DNA from: Paenibacillaceae bacterium
GTDB taxonomy: Bacteria; Bacillota; Bacilli; Paenibacillales; Paenibacillaceae
Direction: 5' to 3'
DNA length: 64,000 nt
NCBI GenBank assembly: GCA_900766135.1
Contig: CAAFUF010000057.1
Span: 26,718-90,717, forward strand
Shown: piece after piece, positions 43,334-52,169 of the stretch
How positions within the stretch are numbered: the first letter of the stretch is position 1
Layout: each line of letters starts with the position of its first letter
Notes under the pieces: generated by a model
Seen by the model: the letters and a program-made list of their open reading frames with translations, nothing else
Database searches by the model: none
What the model was told of the DNA's origin: nothing
Made by a program: the position numbers and the translations under genes

Positions 43334-44371
43334 TTATTTAAAGTCAGCAGCGTTTTCCTTCGTTACTTTTTGGTAAGGAATCCACACATATTGGTTGTCG
43401 GTGATATCGAAACCTACGCTGTCTTTGCTGATGGCTTCGCCTTTAGCCAGCAAGGAAGCCAGAGTGACCGCTGCTTTCCCTTGGTTTTCGGCGTCGTTCA
43501 ATACCGTACCCAGCATCGTGCCTTGCTCCAGCGCTTGGAGTGCTGGCGCCGTTGCGTCTACGCCTACAACCGGCATGTATTTGTCGCCCGTAAAGTATCC
43601 GGCAGCTTTCAATGCTTCGATTGCGCCGAGAGCCATGTCATCATTGTTTGCGAGCACGGCTTCGATTTTGTCGCCGTTAGCAGCCAGGAAAGCCGCCATT
43701 TTCTCTTGGCCTTTTACACGATCCCACATGGCTGTGTCTTCAGCCACTTTTTCTACCTTGATGCCGGCATCTTCAATCGCTTGGATCGAATACTGCGTGC
43801 GCAGCTCGGCGTCTTGGTGTCCAGGTTCGCCTTTCAGCATGACATATTGCAGAACGCCGTCGCCGTTCTTGTCCGCTTCCGGATGGGCTTTCCAGTAGTC
43901 AACAACGATTTGTCCGGACAAGGTACCGGATTCTTCGGCTTTCGCGCCGACGTAGTAAACTTTATCCCATTTCTTCATATCTTCCGGCAAAGGTTCGCGG
44001 TTCAGGAACACAACCGGCGTATCTTTTGCTTGCGCTTTGTCGATGATCACGCCTGCCGCCGTCCGGTCAACCGGGTTTACGATCAACGCATTCGTCTTTT
44101 TCGTCAAAAACAAGTCGATTTTATCGTTTTGCGTCGGCTGGGAGTTTTGGCTGTCGACGATATCCACTTTGGCGATCCCGTCCGCGTTCTTCTCGATCGA
44201 GTTCCGTACGCCTGTCATGAACGTATCGTCGAATTTGTAAATCGCCACGCCTACGTTTGGAGTAGATCCCCCATTTCCTCCGCTGCTTTCTTTATCCCCG
44301 CCGTTGGAGCATCCTACCATGGTTGCTCCGAGCATCGCTGCGGCCAGCATGACTGTCGTCAACTTCTTCAT
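43334..44371 (-). CDS. mglB: galactose-binding lipoprotein of the Mgl system
   Basis: 345 residues. Lipoprotein signal with Cys21 (MLGATMVGC), Ser/Gly linker, then a two-lobed periplasmic-binding fold. The Ca2+ loop DKNGDGVLQ (167-175) matches the EF-hand-like loop of MglB; sugar-site residues appear in NREPLPEDMKKWDKVYYVG and ANNDDMALGAIEALKAAG. AGGAGGT lies 8 nt before the ATG. First gene of the mgl operon; the promoter region carries direct repeats likely bound by the AraC-type regulator. Confidence 0.95.
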   Translation of the reverse strand: MKKLTTVMLAAAMLGATMVGCSNGGDKESSGGNGGSTPNVGVAIYKFDDTFMTGVRNSIEKNADGIAKVDIVDSQNSQPTQNDKIDLFLTKKTNALIVNPVDRTAAGVIIDKAQAKDTPVVFLNREPLPEDMKKWDKVYYVGAKAEESGTLSGQIVVDYWKAHPEADKNGDGVLQYVMLKGEPGHQDAELRTQYSIQAIEDAGIKVEKVAEDTAMWDRVKGQEKMAAFLAANGDKIEAVLANNDDMALGAIEALKAAGYFTGDKYMPVVGVDATAPALQALEQGTMLGTVLNDAENQGKAAVTLASLLAKGEAISKDSVGFDITDNQYVWIPYQKVTKENAADFK

Positions 44372-44427
44372 ATCTTTGACCTCCTGAAAAATGTATTTCT
44401 GTGAGTTATCCTCTTGGATACGTTTTC

Positions 44428-44456
44428 ATTATGCATGGTTTTTCGAGGATTGCGAA
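44428..44456 (-). promoter_or_regulatory. SigA-type promoter of mglB
   Basis: On the minus strand TTCGCA (44451-44456), 17 nt, CATAAT (44428-44433). The weak -35 next to direct repeats fits an activator-dependent promoter. It leaves a leader of about 50 nt. Confidence 0.6.
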
Positions 44457-44491
44457 TCCAAAATTCTGAGGTGTTTCTATCAAAATTCTGA
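44456..44491 (-). promoter_or_regulatory. direct repeats, likely operator of the YesN/AraC-type regulator
   Basis: Two copies of TCAGAATTTTG (minus strand) at 44459-44469 and 44481-44491, starts 22 bp apart (two helical turns). The proximal copy ends at the -35 box. This is the usual layout for an AraC-family activator; the regulator at 47415-49082 is the natural candidate. Confidence 0.6.
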
Positions 44492-44535
44492 TGATGTCCA
44501 TTTGAGGATTTATAGCCGAATTTTCCGCCCGGCTC

Positions 44536-44588
44536 GAAAAACGGCAAAACAGCAAGCTTTCCCGGCCTCTCCGGAAACACTTGCTGTT
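44536..44588 (-). terminator. terminator after the sugar-sensing operon
   Basis: AACAGCAAG (44548-44556) and CTTGCTGTT (44580-44588), with GGAAA/TTTCC inside; minus-strand T-rich tail (TTGCCGTTTTT). Separates the sensing operon from mglB. Confidence 0.85.
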
Positions 44589-44641
44589 TGCTCGTTCCAG
44601 CTTATAACTACTAGAATGCAAGGACTCGCCAGCCGTTGTTT

Positions 44642-45631
44642 TTACTTCACGAACGGGAACAACAGCTTCTGGTTTTCGGGCCACAGCATATTGTTCAGGT
44701 CGATCAGCTTCGTATCCGTCGGAATCCGATCCTCCAGCTTCTCGCCGCGGGCGGCCTGGACGGCGGCAGCAACCGCCATATACCCGTTGTTGAACGGGTT
44801 TTGCACGACCATGGCCTGCACCTTCTCCTCCTGCAGGAGCTCGAGCATTTCCGGCGGATTGTCGAAGGCGATCATTTTCACCTTGCCGCCGTAGCCAAGC
44901 TCGTCAACGGCGCGTCCTGCGCCGATCGAAGATTCGGCGCTGAGCGACACGATGCCGTCCAGGTTCGGGAATCGCTCCAGCATATCTGCCGTCAGGCTGT
45001 AGGCGAGGTTCTCGTCCGAACCGCAGTATTCAATATCAACGACGTGAACGCCGGAAAACCGGGCGACGTAGTCAAGGAACCCTTCCTCGCGCTGGTTCGC
45101 GTTACGGGCACCTTTCACGAAATTGATGATCCCGATTTCGCTTTCCGGGCCGGTTAGCTGGACCAGCCGCTCGGCCGCTTTCTGGCCAGCCTCGTAGTTA
45201 TTGGTGCCCACGAAGGTTTTCACTTTGGTCGAGGCGACCTCCGAATCCATTGAAACGACCGGAATGTCGTAATAGGAAGTCCGGTCTGTCACCTGACCCA
45301 GCGCTTCATAATCGGAAGCCGCCAATATAATGGCATCGGGGCGCCGCTCGATCGACTCCTCCATCAAGAGGATTTGCCCTTCGACATCGTTTTCGTTCTC
45401 CGGTGCCAGAAAATTCAACCGCACGTTGAACTCCTTCGCTGCTACCTCCGCCCCCAGCTTGGTCGTCTTCCAATAATCGCCCCGGTCCATCTTGACGATC
45501 ATATCCACGTCGGTCACCTGATGATCGTCTCCCCTGACTCCGGGACGGCCGCAGGAGGACAGCAGCGTAGTCATCAGCAATGCGGTCAACAGCAAGCTTG
45601 CCGGCTTCACGTAATTCGTCAACCGTTTCAT
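44642..45631 (-). CDS. sugar-binding lipoprotein associated with sensor kinase
   Basis: 329 residues. Lipoprotein signal with lipobox LLSSC (Cys27), then a LacI/ribose-binding-type periplasmic fold: TKLGAEVAAKEFNVRLNFLAPENENDVEGQ, IILAASDYEALGQV, GTNNYEAGQKAAERLV and AFDNPPEMLELLQEEKVQAMVVQNPFNNGYMA. Its ATG overlaps the kinase stop by 4 nt (ATGA), so it is cotranslated with it and not with a transporter. Proposed to bind sugar outside the cell and pass the signal to the Cache-domain kinase, as in XylFII-type three-component systems. Ligand assumed galactose-like from the mgl neighbours. Confidence 0.85.
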   Translation of the reverse strand: MKRLTNYVKPASLLLTALLMTTLLSSCGRPGVRGDDHQVTDVDMIVKMDRGDYWKTTKLGAEVAAKEFNVRLNFLAPENENDVEGQILLMEESIERRPDAIILAASDYEALGQVTDRTSYYDIPVVSMDSEVASTKVKTFVGTNNYEAGQKAAERLVQLTGPESEIGIINFVKGARNANQREEGFLDYVARFSGVHVVDIEYCGSDENLAYSLTADMLERFPNLDGIVSLSAESSIGAGRAVDELGYGGKVKMIAFDNPPEMLELLQEEKVQAMVVQNPFNNGYMAVAAAVQAARGEKLEDRIPTDTKLIDLNNMLWPENQKLLFPFVK

Positions 45632-47418
45632 GCCTCCACCCCGCCTTGTTCCAGACTATCCGGCCGCACGGCCGGAATTGTGATCGTCACCGTCGTTCCT
45701 TCCTCCGGTTCGCTATCGAAATGAAGCCCGTAGCCGGCTCCATAATACAACGTAATCCGCTCCTGCACGTTGCGGACGCCAACGCCCGAACCGCTCTCGC
45801 TGCGGATCGTCCCGCTAAATAGCTTCTCCACCGTTTCCGGCGACATCCCGATTCCGTTATCCCTGATGCGGAAGACGAGGTTGTTCCCCACTAAACGGGC
45901 CTCCACGCCGATAAATCCCTCCTCGGCCGATTTCTCGATTCCATGATGGATCGCATTTTCGACGAGCGGCTGCAAAATCAGCTTCAAGGTCGAACATTTC
46001 AGGGCGGCTTCATCGGCTTGGATGTCGTAACGGAACTTGTTTTTGAACCGGATCGTTTGGATGATCAAATAATGGCGTACATGCTCCAACTCGTCCTGCA
46101 CGCTGATGATATGGTCCCCCTTGCTCAAGCTGATCCGGAAAAAGCGCGACAGCGACGTGATGGTCGTGACGACCTCCTCGTTCCGGCCCAGCTCGGCGAG
46201 CCGGGTAACCGAGTTCAACGTATTATAGAGAAAATGCGGATTGATCTGGGACTGCAGCACGTCCAGCTCGCTTTTGCGTTTTGCCTCTTGCTCCTGGATG
46301 ATCTGATCCATCAACTCGCGGATTCGGCGCAGCATCAAGTTAAACCGCTTGGACAGCTGTTCGACTTCATAGGCGCCGCTCACGTAGACGTTCGTCCCGA
46401 AGTCCCCGCGTTCCACCATTTGAACGGAGCGTTCAAGCCTGCGGATCGGCTGCGAGATCCGGGCCGACACATAAATGCTAATGACCAGGATGATCGCGAT
46501 GGCAAGGGGCAGGAACCAGGACAGAAAGTCCCCGACCTCCCTTTTGGTCGTTAAAAACTCGTCCGCATAGGCCACCCCGACGATTTTCCATTCGGCCGGC
46601 TTCACCGTCTGAATCGTAATGATCCGCTGCTCCCCGTCCGACTCGTCGGAATAACGTCCGTAGGCGTAATTGAGTACCGGCTCCAAATTTTCGTATTTCA
46701 ACCCGGCATAAATTAACTGTTGCTGCGGGTGATAAACGATATTCCCCACGGAATCGATGATATACACGTAACCCTTTTTGCCCAGGCTGATGCGTCCGCT
46801 TAACTCGTCGATGGTGCGAAAGTTGATGTCGATCACCAGCACGCCTTGCTTCAGCTTTCCCTGATCCCGGTAGGTCACGGTTTTGCTCATCGAAACGACC
46901 CAGCGGTATTGCCATTTGAACAGGTTTTGGATATGCGGCGGAGTAAACTGCAGCTTCCCGGGGTTCTGAATCGCTGATTCGAACCACAATTGCTCCTGAA
47001 GCCGCGTGTTTTGCCGCATCGGCAGGGTCGGCATATTGCGCACGAGATTTCCGTCCTCGGTAAACAGCGCCATGGATACCAGGTCCTCACGCGTGCTGAG
47101 CACGGTCTCCAGTTGCTCCCCCAGTTGTTCGTTGGTGGGGAGATCCGGGACGACGGCGATTTTTTGCTCCACCAGGTCAAAAATGTCCTGCATTCCGCTA
47201 ACATAAAGCTCCAGGTTGGAATGAACCTGTTCGATGATCTGCTCTAGGCTTAAGTAGGCGTTCTCTTCCGCGGCCCGGGAGAAACGGTTGTACAGCAAGG
47301 TACTGACCAGCACGACCGCCAGAACGGTAACGGCAATCGAAGATAAGGAGATCAGCACCTGAATGTTACGCACATGGAACCCTTGAACCATTCGTTTGAC
47401 CGAATGCCACAGCTTCAT
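45628..47418 (-). CDS. YesM-type sensor histidine kinase
   Basis: 596 residues. Membrane helix 1 (about 20-42), extracellular Cache-like domain (about 45-295), helix 2 (about 300-325; WFLPLAIAIILVISIYV), HAMP, then the His_kinase domain with QSQINPHFLYNTLNSV (phosphoacceptor His in NPHFLYN) and an HATPase domain with ENAIHHGIEK and DNGIGMS. GTG/ATG overlap of 4 nt with the regulator gene upstream. Phosphorylates the AraC-type regulator; probable input is the binding lipoprotein encoded next. Confidence 0.93.
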   Translation of the reverse strand: MKLWHSVKRMVQGFHVRNIQVLISLSSIAVTVLAVVLVSTLLYNRFSRAAEENAYLSLEQIIEQVHSNLELYVSGMQDIFDLVEQKIAVVPDLPTNEQLGEQLETVLSTREDLVSMALFTEDGNLVRNMPTLPMRQNTRLQEQLWFESAIQNPGKLQFTPPHIQNLFKWQYRWVVSMSKTVTYRDQGKLKQGVLVIDINFRTIDELSGRISLGKKGYVYIIDSVGNIVYHPQQQLIYAGLKYENLEPVLNYAYGRYSDESDGEQRIITIQTVKPAEWKIVGVAYADEFLTTKREVGDFLSWFLPLAIAIILVISIYVSARISQPIRRLERSVQMVERGDFGTNVYVSGAYEVEQLSKRFNLMLRRIRELMDQIIQEQEAKRKSELDVLQSQINPHFLYNTLNSVTRLAELGRNEEVVTTITSLSRFFRISLSKGDHIISVQDELEHVRHYLIIQTIRFKNKFRYDIQADEAALKCSTLKLILQPLVENAIHHGIEKSAEEGFIGVEARLVGNNLVFRIRDNGIGMSPETVEKLFSGTIRSESGSGVGVRNVQERITLYYGAGYGLHFDSEPEEGTTVTITIPAVRPDSLEQGGVEA

Positions 47419-49082
47419 GAGCTTCTCGCTCCGGTACGATATTCTTTCGGGGAAATGCCGAATTTTTTACGGAAGCAAAAACTGAAATAGTTCGGATCGG
47501 CAAACCCGACGCGCTCGGCGATTTCAAAAGCTTTCAGGTCCGTCGTGACGAGCAGGTCCTGTGCCGCATCCATTCGTACGCCCATCAAATAGTTAACGAA
47601 AGTCGTCTTCGTCTCTTTCTTGAAGATGTTGCTGAAGTACCCGGTACTGATATGAAGGTGCTGGCATACCTTGGCGATGGAGATATCATTGTCGCTGTAA
47701 TTCGACAGAATGTATTCCTTCGCTTCATCCACCAGTTTGTTATAGCTGGATTGCCGGTCGGAGGCGATCGAATGCTTCAGCTTCATGCAAATATCCAGGA
47801 ACCAGGCCTTCGCTTCATCGGCATGCGAGAATTTGACGAACTGTCCCAGGAATCCGGCTCCCTCGCCGAACAATTTATCGAGGTCGACGCGGATGTCCTT
47901 CGCTACCTTGATCACCGAGGTCAACATCTCCAGCAGATACACCTGAAAATCCTGATACGACGCCTTGCTGTCGGTTAATGCCGAGAACAGTTCTTCCAGG
48001 AGGTTGATCAGTTCCTGGTCGCTGCCAACCTTCAGGCAACGGACCAGCTCCTTCTCCTTCAGCTCGTCCATCGACAACGGCACGGTTTGCCGCGACTCCA
48101 CGTCTTCGATCCAGATCACTTTATTGCCGCCGAGAATCACGCGGTAATCCAGCGCCTTGACCGCCTCCTCATAGGAACCGGTGAGCTCGCTGAGCCGTTC
48201 CACCTCCGAACCGGCGCCGATGGTCACCGTAAGCTTGAGAAACCGCTCTACGCTAAAACGGATCTCTTCCAATAACTGCAGCGTTCGGTTAGCCAACGGT
48301 TCCTCCGTGTTAGGCTCTGCTAAGCTAAGTACCACGACCTCGTCATGATGGATAAACGCCCGGTCCCCCGGATGAAGACGAACGATCTCCTCGGCGATAT
48401 TAAACACGGCAAACAGCTGCAACTGGGTGTCGTTCGTATCCTTCAGGGAGACGGACGCCGACCCTTTTCCCGATACTCCGCTTTCGGCGGGTTCACGCCG
48501 GGCTGCCCCCGCAGAATCGATACGGATGACGGAGACCAGGTAACGGTCGCCGCTTAGGTCCAGATCATAATGCTCGCATTTCTCGCGGATTTCCGCTTCC
48601 TGCAGCCGGCGGGAGACCAGCGAAGACAAAAACAGGCTCTGCAGGATCGGCAGATTCTTGCGATAGTGCTCGGTCAATAACTGCACGTTTTCCTTCGCGG
48701 CCATCTCTTCGTCGAGCTGCATTTTGACTTTTCTCAAAATCTCAGCCAATTCTCCTGCCGAAAACGGTTTCAACACATATTCGTCGATGCCCAGACGGAT
48801 AGCTTTCTGTGCATATTCAAATTCCTCGTATCCGGTCAATATAATGATTTTCGTTGCCGGGTATTGTTCGCGAATCCACTCGGAGAGCTGCAAACCGTTC
48901 ATGAACGGCATTTGAATATCCGTCACGACGACGTCCGGCGTATGCTTCTCTACCAGCTCTGCCGCTTCCTTGCCGTTCTCCGCCGTCTCCATGACGGCAT
49001 AACCGAGACTTTCCCAGTCGATCAGACTTAACAAGCCTTCCCGCACGTCCTCTTCGTCATCGGCCAATATCAATTTATACAT
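47415..49082 (-). CDS. YesN-type response regulator with AraC DNA-binding domain
   Basis: 555 residues from ATG 49082; longer forms to 49238 lack a site. The receiver domain (about 1-120) has LADDEEDVREGLL, the phosphoacceptor Asp in VVVTDIQMPFMNG and Lys in YVLKPFSAGEL. A middle region of unknown type (about 150-440) is followed by an AraC helix-turn-helix pair at about 455-553 (ISIAKVCQHLHISTGYFSNIFKKETKTTFVNYLMGVRM, then LKAFEIAERVGFADPNYFSFCFRKKFGISPKEYR). First gene of the sensing operon. Likely activates mglBAC through the repeats at 44456-44491. Confidence 0.94.
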   Translation of the reverse strand: MYKLILADDEEDVREGLLSLIDWESLGYAVMETAENGKEAAELVEKHTPDVVVTDIQMPFMNGLQLSEWIREQYPATKIIILTGYEEFEYAQKAIRLGIDEYVLKPFSAGELAEILRKVKMQLDEEMAAKENVQLLTEHYRKNLPILQSLFLSSLVSRRLQEAEIREKCEHYDLDLSGDRYLVSVIRIDSAGAARREPAESGVSGKGSASVSLKDTNDTQLQLFAVFNIAEEIVRLHPGDRAFIHHDEVVVLSLAEPNTEEPLANRTLQLLEEIRFSVERFLKLTVTIGAGSEVERLSELTGSYEEAVKALDYRVILGGNKVIWIEDVESRQTVPLSMDELKEKELVRCLKVGSDQELINLLEELFSALTDSKASYQDFQVYLLEMLTSVIKVAKDIRVDLDKLFGEGAGFLGQFVKFSHADEAKAWFLDICMKLKHSIASDRQSSYNKLVDEAKEYILSNYSDNDISIAKVCQHLHISTGYFSNIFKKETKTTFVNYLMGVRMDAAQDLLVTTDLKAFEIAERVGFADPNYFSFCFRKKFGISPKEYRTGARSS

Positions 49083-49293
49083 CGATGGACCATCCTCTTC
49101 TATGCCCTGATTTCCCCCCGATTTTAACGTATCGGTCCGCAAAAGTAAATTGCGGATCACTGAACGGCTGGCAGGAACCAAGACCTTAGTCCAGTTTGTT
49201 TTCCGCCTTCGGTCCGTTTTGGGATTCCCATAAACCAAGTACCATGTTATTATCCAAAGGAACTATCATCAACTCTAAATGGTGGTCGAATTT

Positions 49294-49884
49294 ATGAATA
49301 ATGAGATGAAAATCTATGTCCTGCTCAGCAATCCGAAGACATGGGTAGCTAAAATGATCGGATTATATACCCGGGCGCCTTATAATCACGCATCCATCGC
49401 GTTTGATCCCGAACTGCGGGAGGTATACAGCTTTGGGCGCAAACACCCGTTCATTCCGATCTTCGGCGGCTTCGTCAAGGAGGACATTCATTGCGGAGTA
49501 TTCGAGAAAGCGACCTGCGCCGTATACAGCTGCAAGGTGAGCGCCGAGAACTACATGCGCATGAGAAATTTTGTTAAAAACTTCGAAGATAACGGCGAAC
49601 TTTACAATTATAACTTTCTGGGCCTTTTGGGCGTTATCTTAAACATGGAACTGGGCGGAGAAAACTCCTATTTCTGTTCCCAATTCGTCAGCCGGGTGTT
49701 CCAAGAAGCCGGCGTCAATCTTCTGGAGAAATCCGCCGGATTAACAACCCCGTCCGATCTCTGCGGCTGCTCGCATCTCCAGCTCGAGTTCCGCGGGCGC
49801 CTCGAAACGTACCGAGAGCTGTACTGCTATTCGCGCCGTACGGCATTGGCGTATGAGCAAAGCCGGTATTATGCGGCGAATTAA
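49294..49884 (+). CDS. papain-like-fold hydrolase (YaeF/YiiX-type, permuted NlpC/P60-like)
   Basis: 196 residues from ATG 49294 (GGTGG 9 nt upstream; ATG 49279 is an alternative). Conserved His32 in APYNHASIAFD and Cys128 in ENSYFCSQFVSRVF fit the His-first, Cys-later order of permuted papain-like enzymes such as YiiX/C92 proteins. No signal sequence, so presumably cytoplasmic. Substrate unknown; relatives are suggested to cleave or modify amide bonds or lipids. Divergent from the sensing operon. Confidence 0.75.
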   Translation: MNNEMKIYVLLSNPKTWVAKMIGLYTRAPYNHASIAFDPELREVYSFGRKHPFIPIFGGFVKEDIHCGVFEKATCAVYSCKVSAENYMRMRNFVKNFEDNGELYNYNFLGLLGVILNMELGGENSYFCSQFVSRVFQEAGVNLLEKSAGLTTPSDLCGCSHLQLEFRGRLETYRELYCYSRRTALAYEQSRYYAAN

Positions 49885-49919
49885 GCTCGAGGGATAGGAG
49901 AGCCAAACCGATCGCGTAT

Positions 49920-50098
49920 AAATAGCGCTATTTTTTCACCTTATTCGGTGGAAATAGCGCTATTTTTGATCAATAGAGTGAAGAAATCACCTTATTTCCC
50001 CCAATAGAGCCCCGATAAGCGGTTTTAACGCGAATTAAGACTAAAAAATCACCCTATTCTGCTGATGGTCGTAATTTCTAGGCAGATAAGGTGATTTT
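49920..50098. repeat. intergenic repeat cluster with palindromes and TCACCTTATT units
   Basis: The 14-bp palindrome AAATAGCGCTATTT occurs twice (49920-49933 and 49952-49965). A decamer TCACCTTATT or close variant occurs four times: 49936-49945, 49987-49996, 50049-50058 (TCACCCTATT) and inverted at 50085-50094. The last pair forms a hairpin used as terminator. No ORF with signals lies in 49885-50124. Confidence 0.75.
50043..50098 (-). terminator. terminator-like hairpin after the lipoprotein hydrolase gene
   Basis: AAAATCACC (50045-50053) and GGTGATTTT (50090-50098) with a large loop; minus-strand TTTTTT follows. It is part of the repeat cluster. Confidence 0.6.
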
Positions 50099-50124
50099 GT
50101 GGCGTTAAATTAGGAGTTGGACGA

Positions 50125-51099
50125 CTATTCGACGATAAAAGGTTTCGGTGCACCATATTGTTGCAGCCACTGCACCATTTCTTGATTTCTCTGGTCGATG
50201 TACTGATCCACTAAATCATGCTGACCATCCGGGTACACAACAAGCTTTACGGTTTTCCCTGCCTTCTCCATTTCATCCGCAAATAATTGAACGGTTTGCC
50301 AAATTAAGTTCTGATCGCCGGTACCCTGCAGCAGTAGAACAGGGGCTTGGATGTTCGGAATTCGATCCAGAATCGCATAGTCTCCTTTGGATTTCTCATT
50401 GCCATTAATATATCGAAATTTTGCATAATACGACTGTTCCCTCTGCTTCTCTACAATCTCCGGGGAATTCACGTCCGGATGCTCATCTAACCAGCGTATT
50501 GTTGCATCCCAGCCTACAAAAGGACTTATCGCGACAATCGCCTTTACGTCCTGCCGTTCAGAGGCTAATCTTAAAGCCACACCGCCTCCCATCGAGGAGC
50601 CGAGCAGGTAAATCGATTTCGGTTTTACTCTTCCAGTGGATATCGCCGCTTGAATCGCATTTTCCGTATCTCGCGTATTCTCCGCAATTCCCTGTACATG
50701 GCCATCACTTTCCATATATCCGCGATAGAGGGGAAATAAGCCTACCACTTGGTCACTAAAATATTTAAAACCGAGCGTAAAGCCGTAGTTATAATGAGAC
50801 AACTCTGTACGTTCAAGGGCGTATCCCCCATGAAGAGATACAACCAAAGGATATTTTCCGGGAGCCTTTGGGACCGTTAGATAGGCTAGAACTTTGAGAT
50901 TGTCACTCATATAAAATAATTTGTAGATATTGATATTTGGATTTTGACCGGGCACTTCTACTAATTCTTTTGATATGATTTCTACGTTATTTGCTCGTAT
51001 ATCTCGCGGAGAACAACCAGATATTACGGCAATGAGGATCATCAACGCAAAGAAAACCCGCAATACCGCTCCCTTCCCCCGTCTTCCAATACCGTTCAT
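50125..51099 (-). CDS. alpha/beta hydrolase lipoprotein (prolyl oligopeptidase-like)
   Basis: 324 residues from ATG 51099. Lipobox in LIAVISGCSPRD with Cys29. Alpha/beta hydrolase core: VVSLHGGYALER (oxyanion), nucleophile Ser169 in LLGSSMGGGVA, Asp in LLLQGTGDQNL and His in YPDGQHDLVDQY. Secreted and membrane-tethered. Family members are peptidases or esterases; the substrate is unknown. The base composition is more AT-rich than the flanking genes, which might point to transfer, though this is weak. Confidence 0.88.
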   Translation of the reverse strand: MNGIGRRGKGAVLRVFFALMILIAVISGCSPRDIRANNVEIISKELVEVPGQNPNINIYKLFYMSDNLKVLAYLTVPKAPGKYPLVVSLHGGYALERTELSHYNYGFTLGFKYFSDQVVGLFPLYRGYMESDGHVQGIAENTRDTENAIQAAISTGRVKPKSIYLLGSSMGGGVALRLASERQDVKAIVAISPFVGWDATIRWLDEHPDVNSPEIVEKQREQSYYAKFRYINGNEKSKGDYAILDRIPNIQAPVLLLQGTGDQNLIWQTVQLFADEMEKAGKTVKLVVYPDGQHDLVDQYIDQRNQEMVQWLQQYGAPKPFIVE

Positions 51100-51173
51100 T
51101 CCACGGAACCCCCTGAATATCCAAAATACAGACAACGAAATTGAGGAATGGTTATATCTCTATTTTATCCCAC

Positions 51174-51202
51174 AAAAACAGGATAGGCCTAGACCTATCC
51201 TG
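51174..51202 (-). terminator. terminator overlapping the stop of the DMT transporter gene
   Basis: CAGGATAGG (51179-51187) and CCTATCCTG (51194-51202), perfect arms; five T residues follow on the minus strand (51174-51178). The stop codon (51195-51197) lies in the stem. Confidence 0.92.
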
Positions 51203-52166
51203 CAAATGGCGCTCCCTCGCGAAGGGGCACCTTCTTTCGAGATAGCAGGCTATGCAAGATCATCCCCCCAACGACCAGCCCCATGCCGAACACGGACAAG
51301 GCTGAAAGCCTCGGAACGGGCAATAACAGCAGCTCTCCGATCGTCGCAAAGACGACTTCACCGGCTTGCGTCGCTTCGACGGCCGCCAGACGATGCGGGG
51401 AACCTTTGGCCATATCCGTGGCGGCAAAAAACAGCACCGTCGCGATCACGCCGGAACACACGGCAACCGCGAGAGCTTGGCCGGTCTGGCCCGCGCTAGG
51501 CGGACCGCTGCGCCAAAAGGCAACTGCCGCAAGCAGCAGCCATAACGGCAGGGAAGCCAACGCCATCCCGAGCACCCGCTGGTACGCATCCAGCCTTCCT
51601 TCGCAAATCGCCATCATTTTGCGGTTGCCGAGCGGGTAAGCGAATGCCGCAATAACCACAGGCAGCGCGCCAAGCAGGAGATCTCGACCCGATAGGGCGT
51701 GAACCTGGCTAAACTGCATGATGAATACGCCCAGCAGGATAAGGCTGGACAACCCCAATCCTCTCCAATGAATCCGTTCCCGGATCTTAACCGGGCCAGC
51801 CGGCGTGAAGCGGACGATGGAAAAAGCCGGCGCCACCAACAGGCCGGCCACGATCGTGGTTTGCCACGTGCCGGCAATCAGCCAGCCCGGTTCAAATTCG
51901 GCGGCAAAGCAAACGGGAACGTACATCACCCCGAAACCGATGAAGCTCCAACCGGCCCAAGCCCCTGGCCGCCTGCGCATCTCCGCCCAAAGCGGCGTCC
52001 ACTTCCCACGAACCGCAACGGCGACAAGCAGCAGCGGAATCATGAACAAGAAACGCAGCGAAGCCGCATACAACCAGTCGCCACCCGACCATTTCATCGT
52101 CTGGTTCAACACAAACGTTGACGAGAAAAACAAGGAAGCCAACAAACCGTACAGCATCGGTCGCAT
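51195..52166 (-). CDS. DMT-type membrane transporter (EmrE/multidrug resistance efflux family)
   Basis: 323 residues with ten membrane segments. N-terminus MLYGLLASLFFSSTFVLNQTMKWSGGDWLYAASLRFLFMIPLLLV is the DMT pattern; the C-terminal half has a similar repeat (VVIAAFAYPLGNRKMM). Matches the multidrug resistance efflux transporter type (PF13536). It starts 3 nt after livF, so it is cotranscribed with the amino acid importer. May export an amino acid or drug; uncertain. Confidence 0.88.
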   Translation of the reverse strand: MRPMLYGLLASLFFSSTFVLNQTMKWSGGDWLYAASLRFLFMIPLLLVAVAVRGKWTPLWAEMRRRPGAWAGWSFIGFGVMYVPVCFAAEFEPGWLIAGTWQTTIVAGLLVAPAFSIVRFTPAGPVKIRERIHWRGLGLSSLILLGVFIMQFSQVHALSGRDLLLGALPVVIAAFAYPLGNRKMMAICEGRLDAYQRVLGMALASLPLWLLLAAVAFWRSGPPSAGQTGQALAVAVCSGVIATVLFFAATDMAKGSPHRLAAVEATQAGEVVFATIGELLLLPVPRLSALSVFGMGLVVGGMILHSLLSRKKVPLREGAPFAG

Positions 52167-52169
52167 CGG

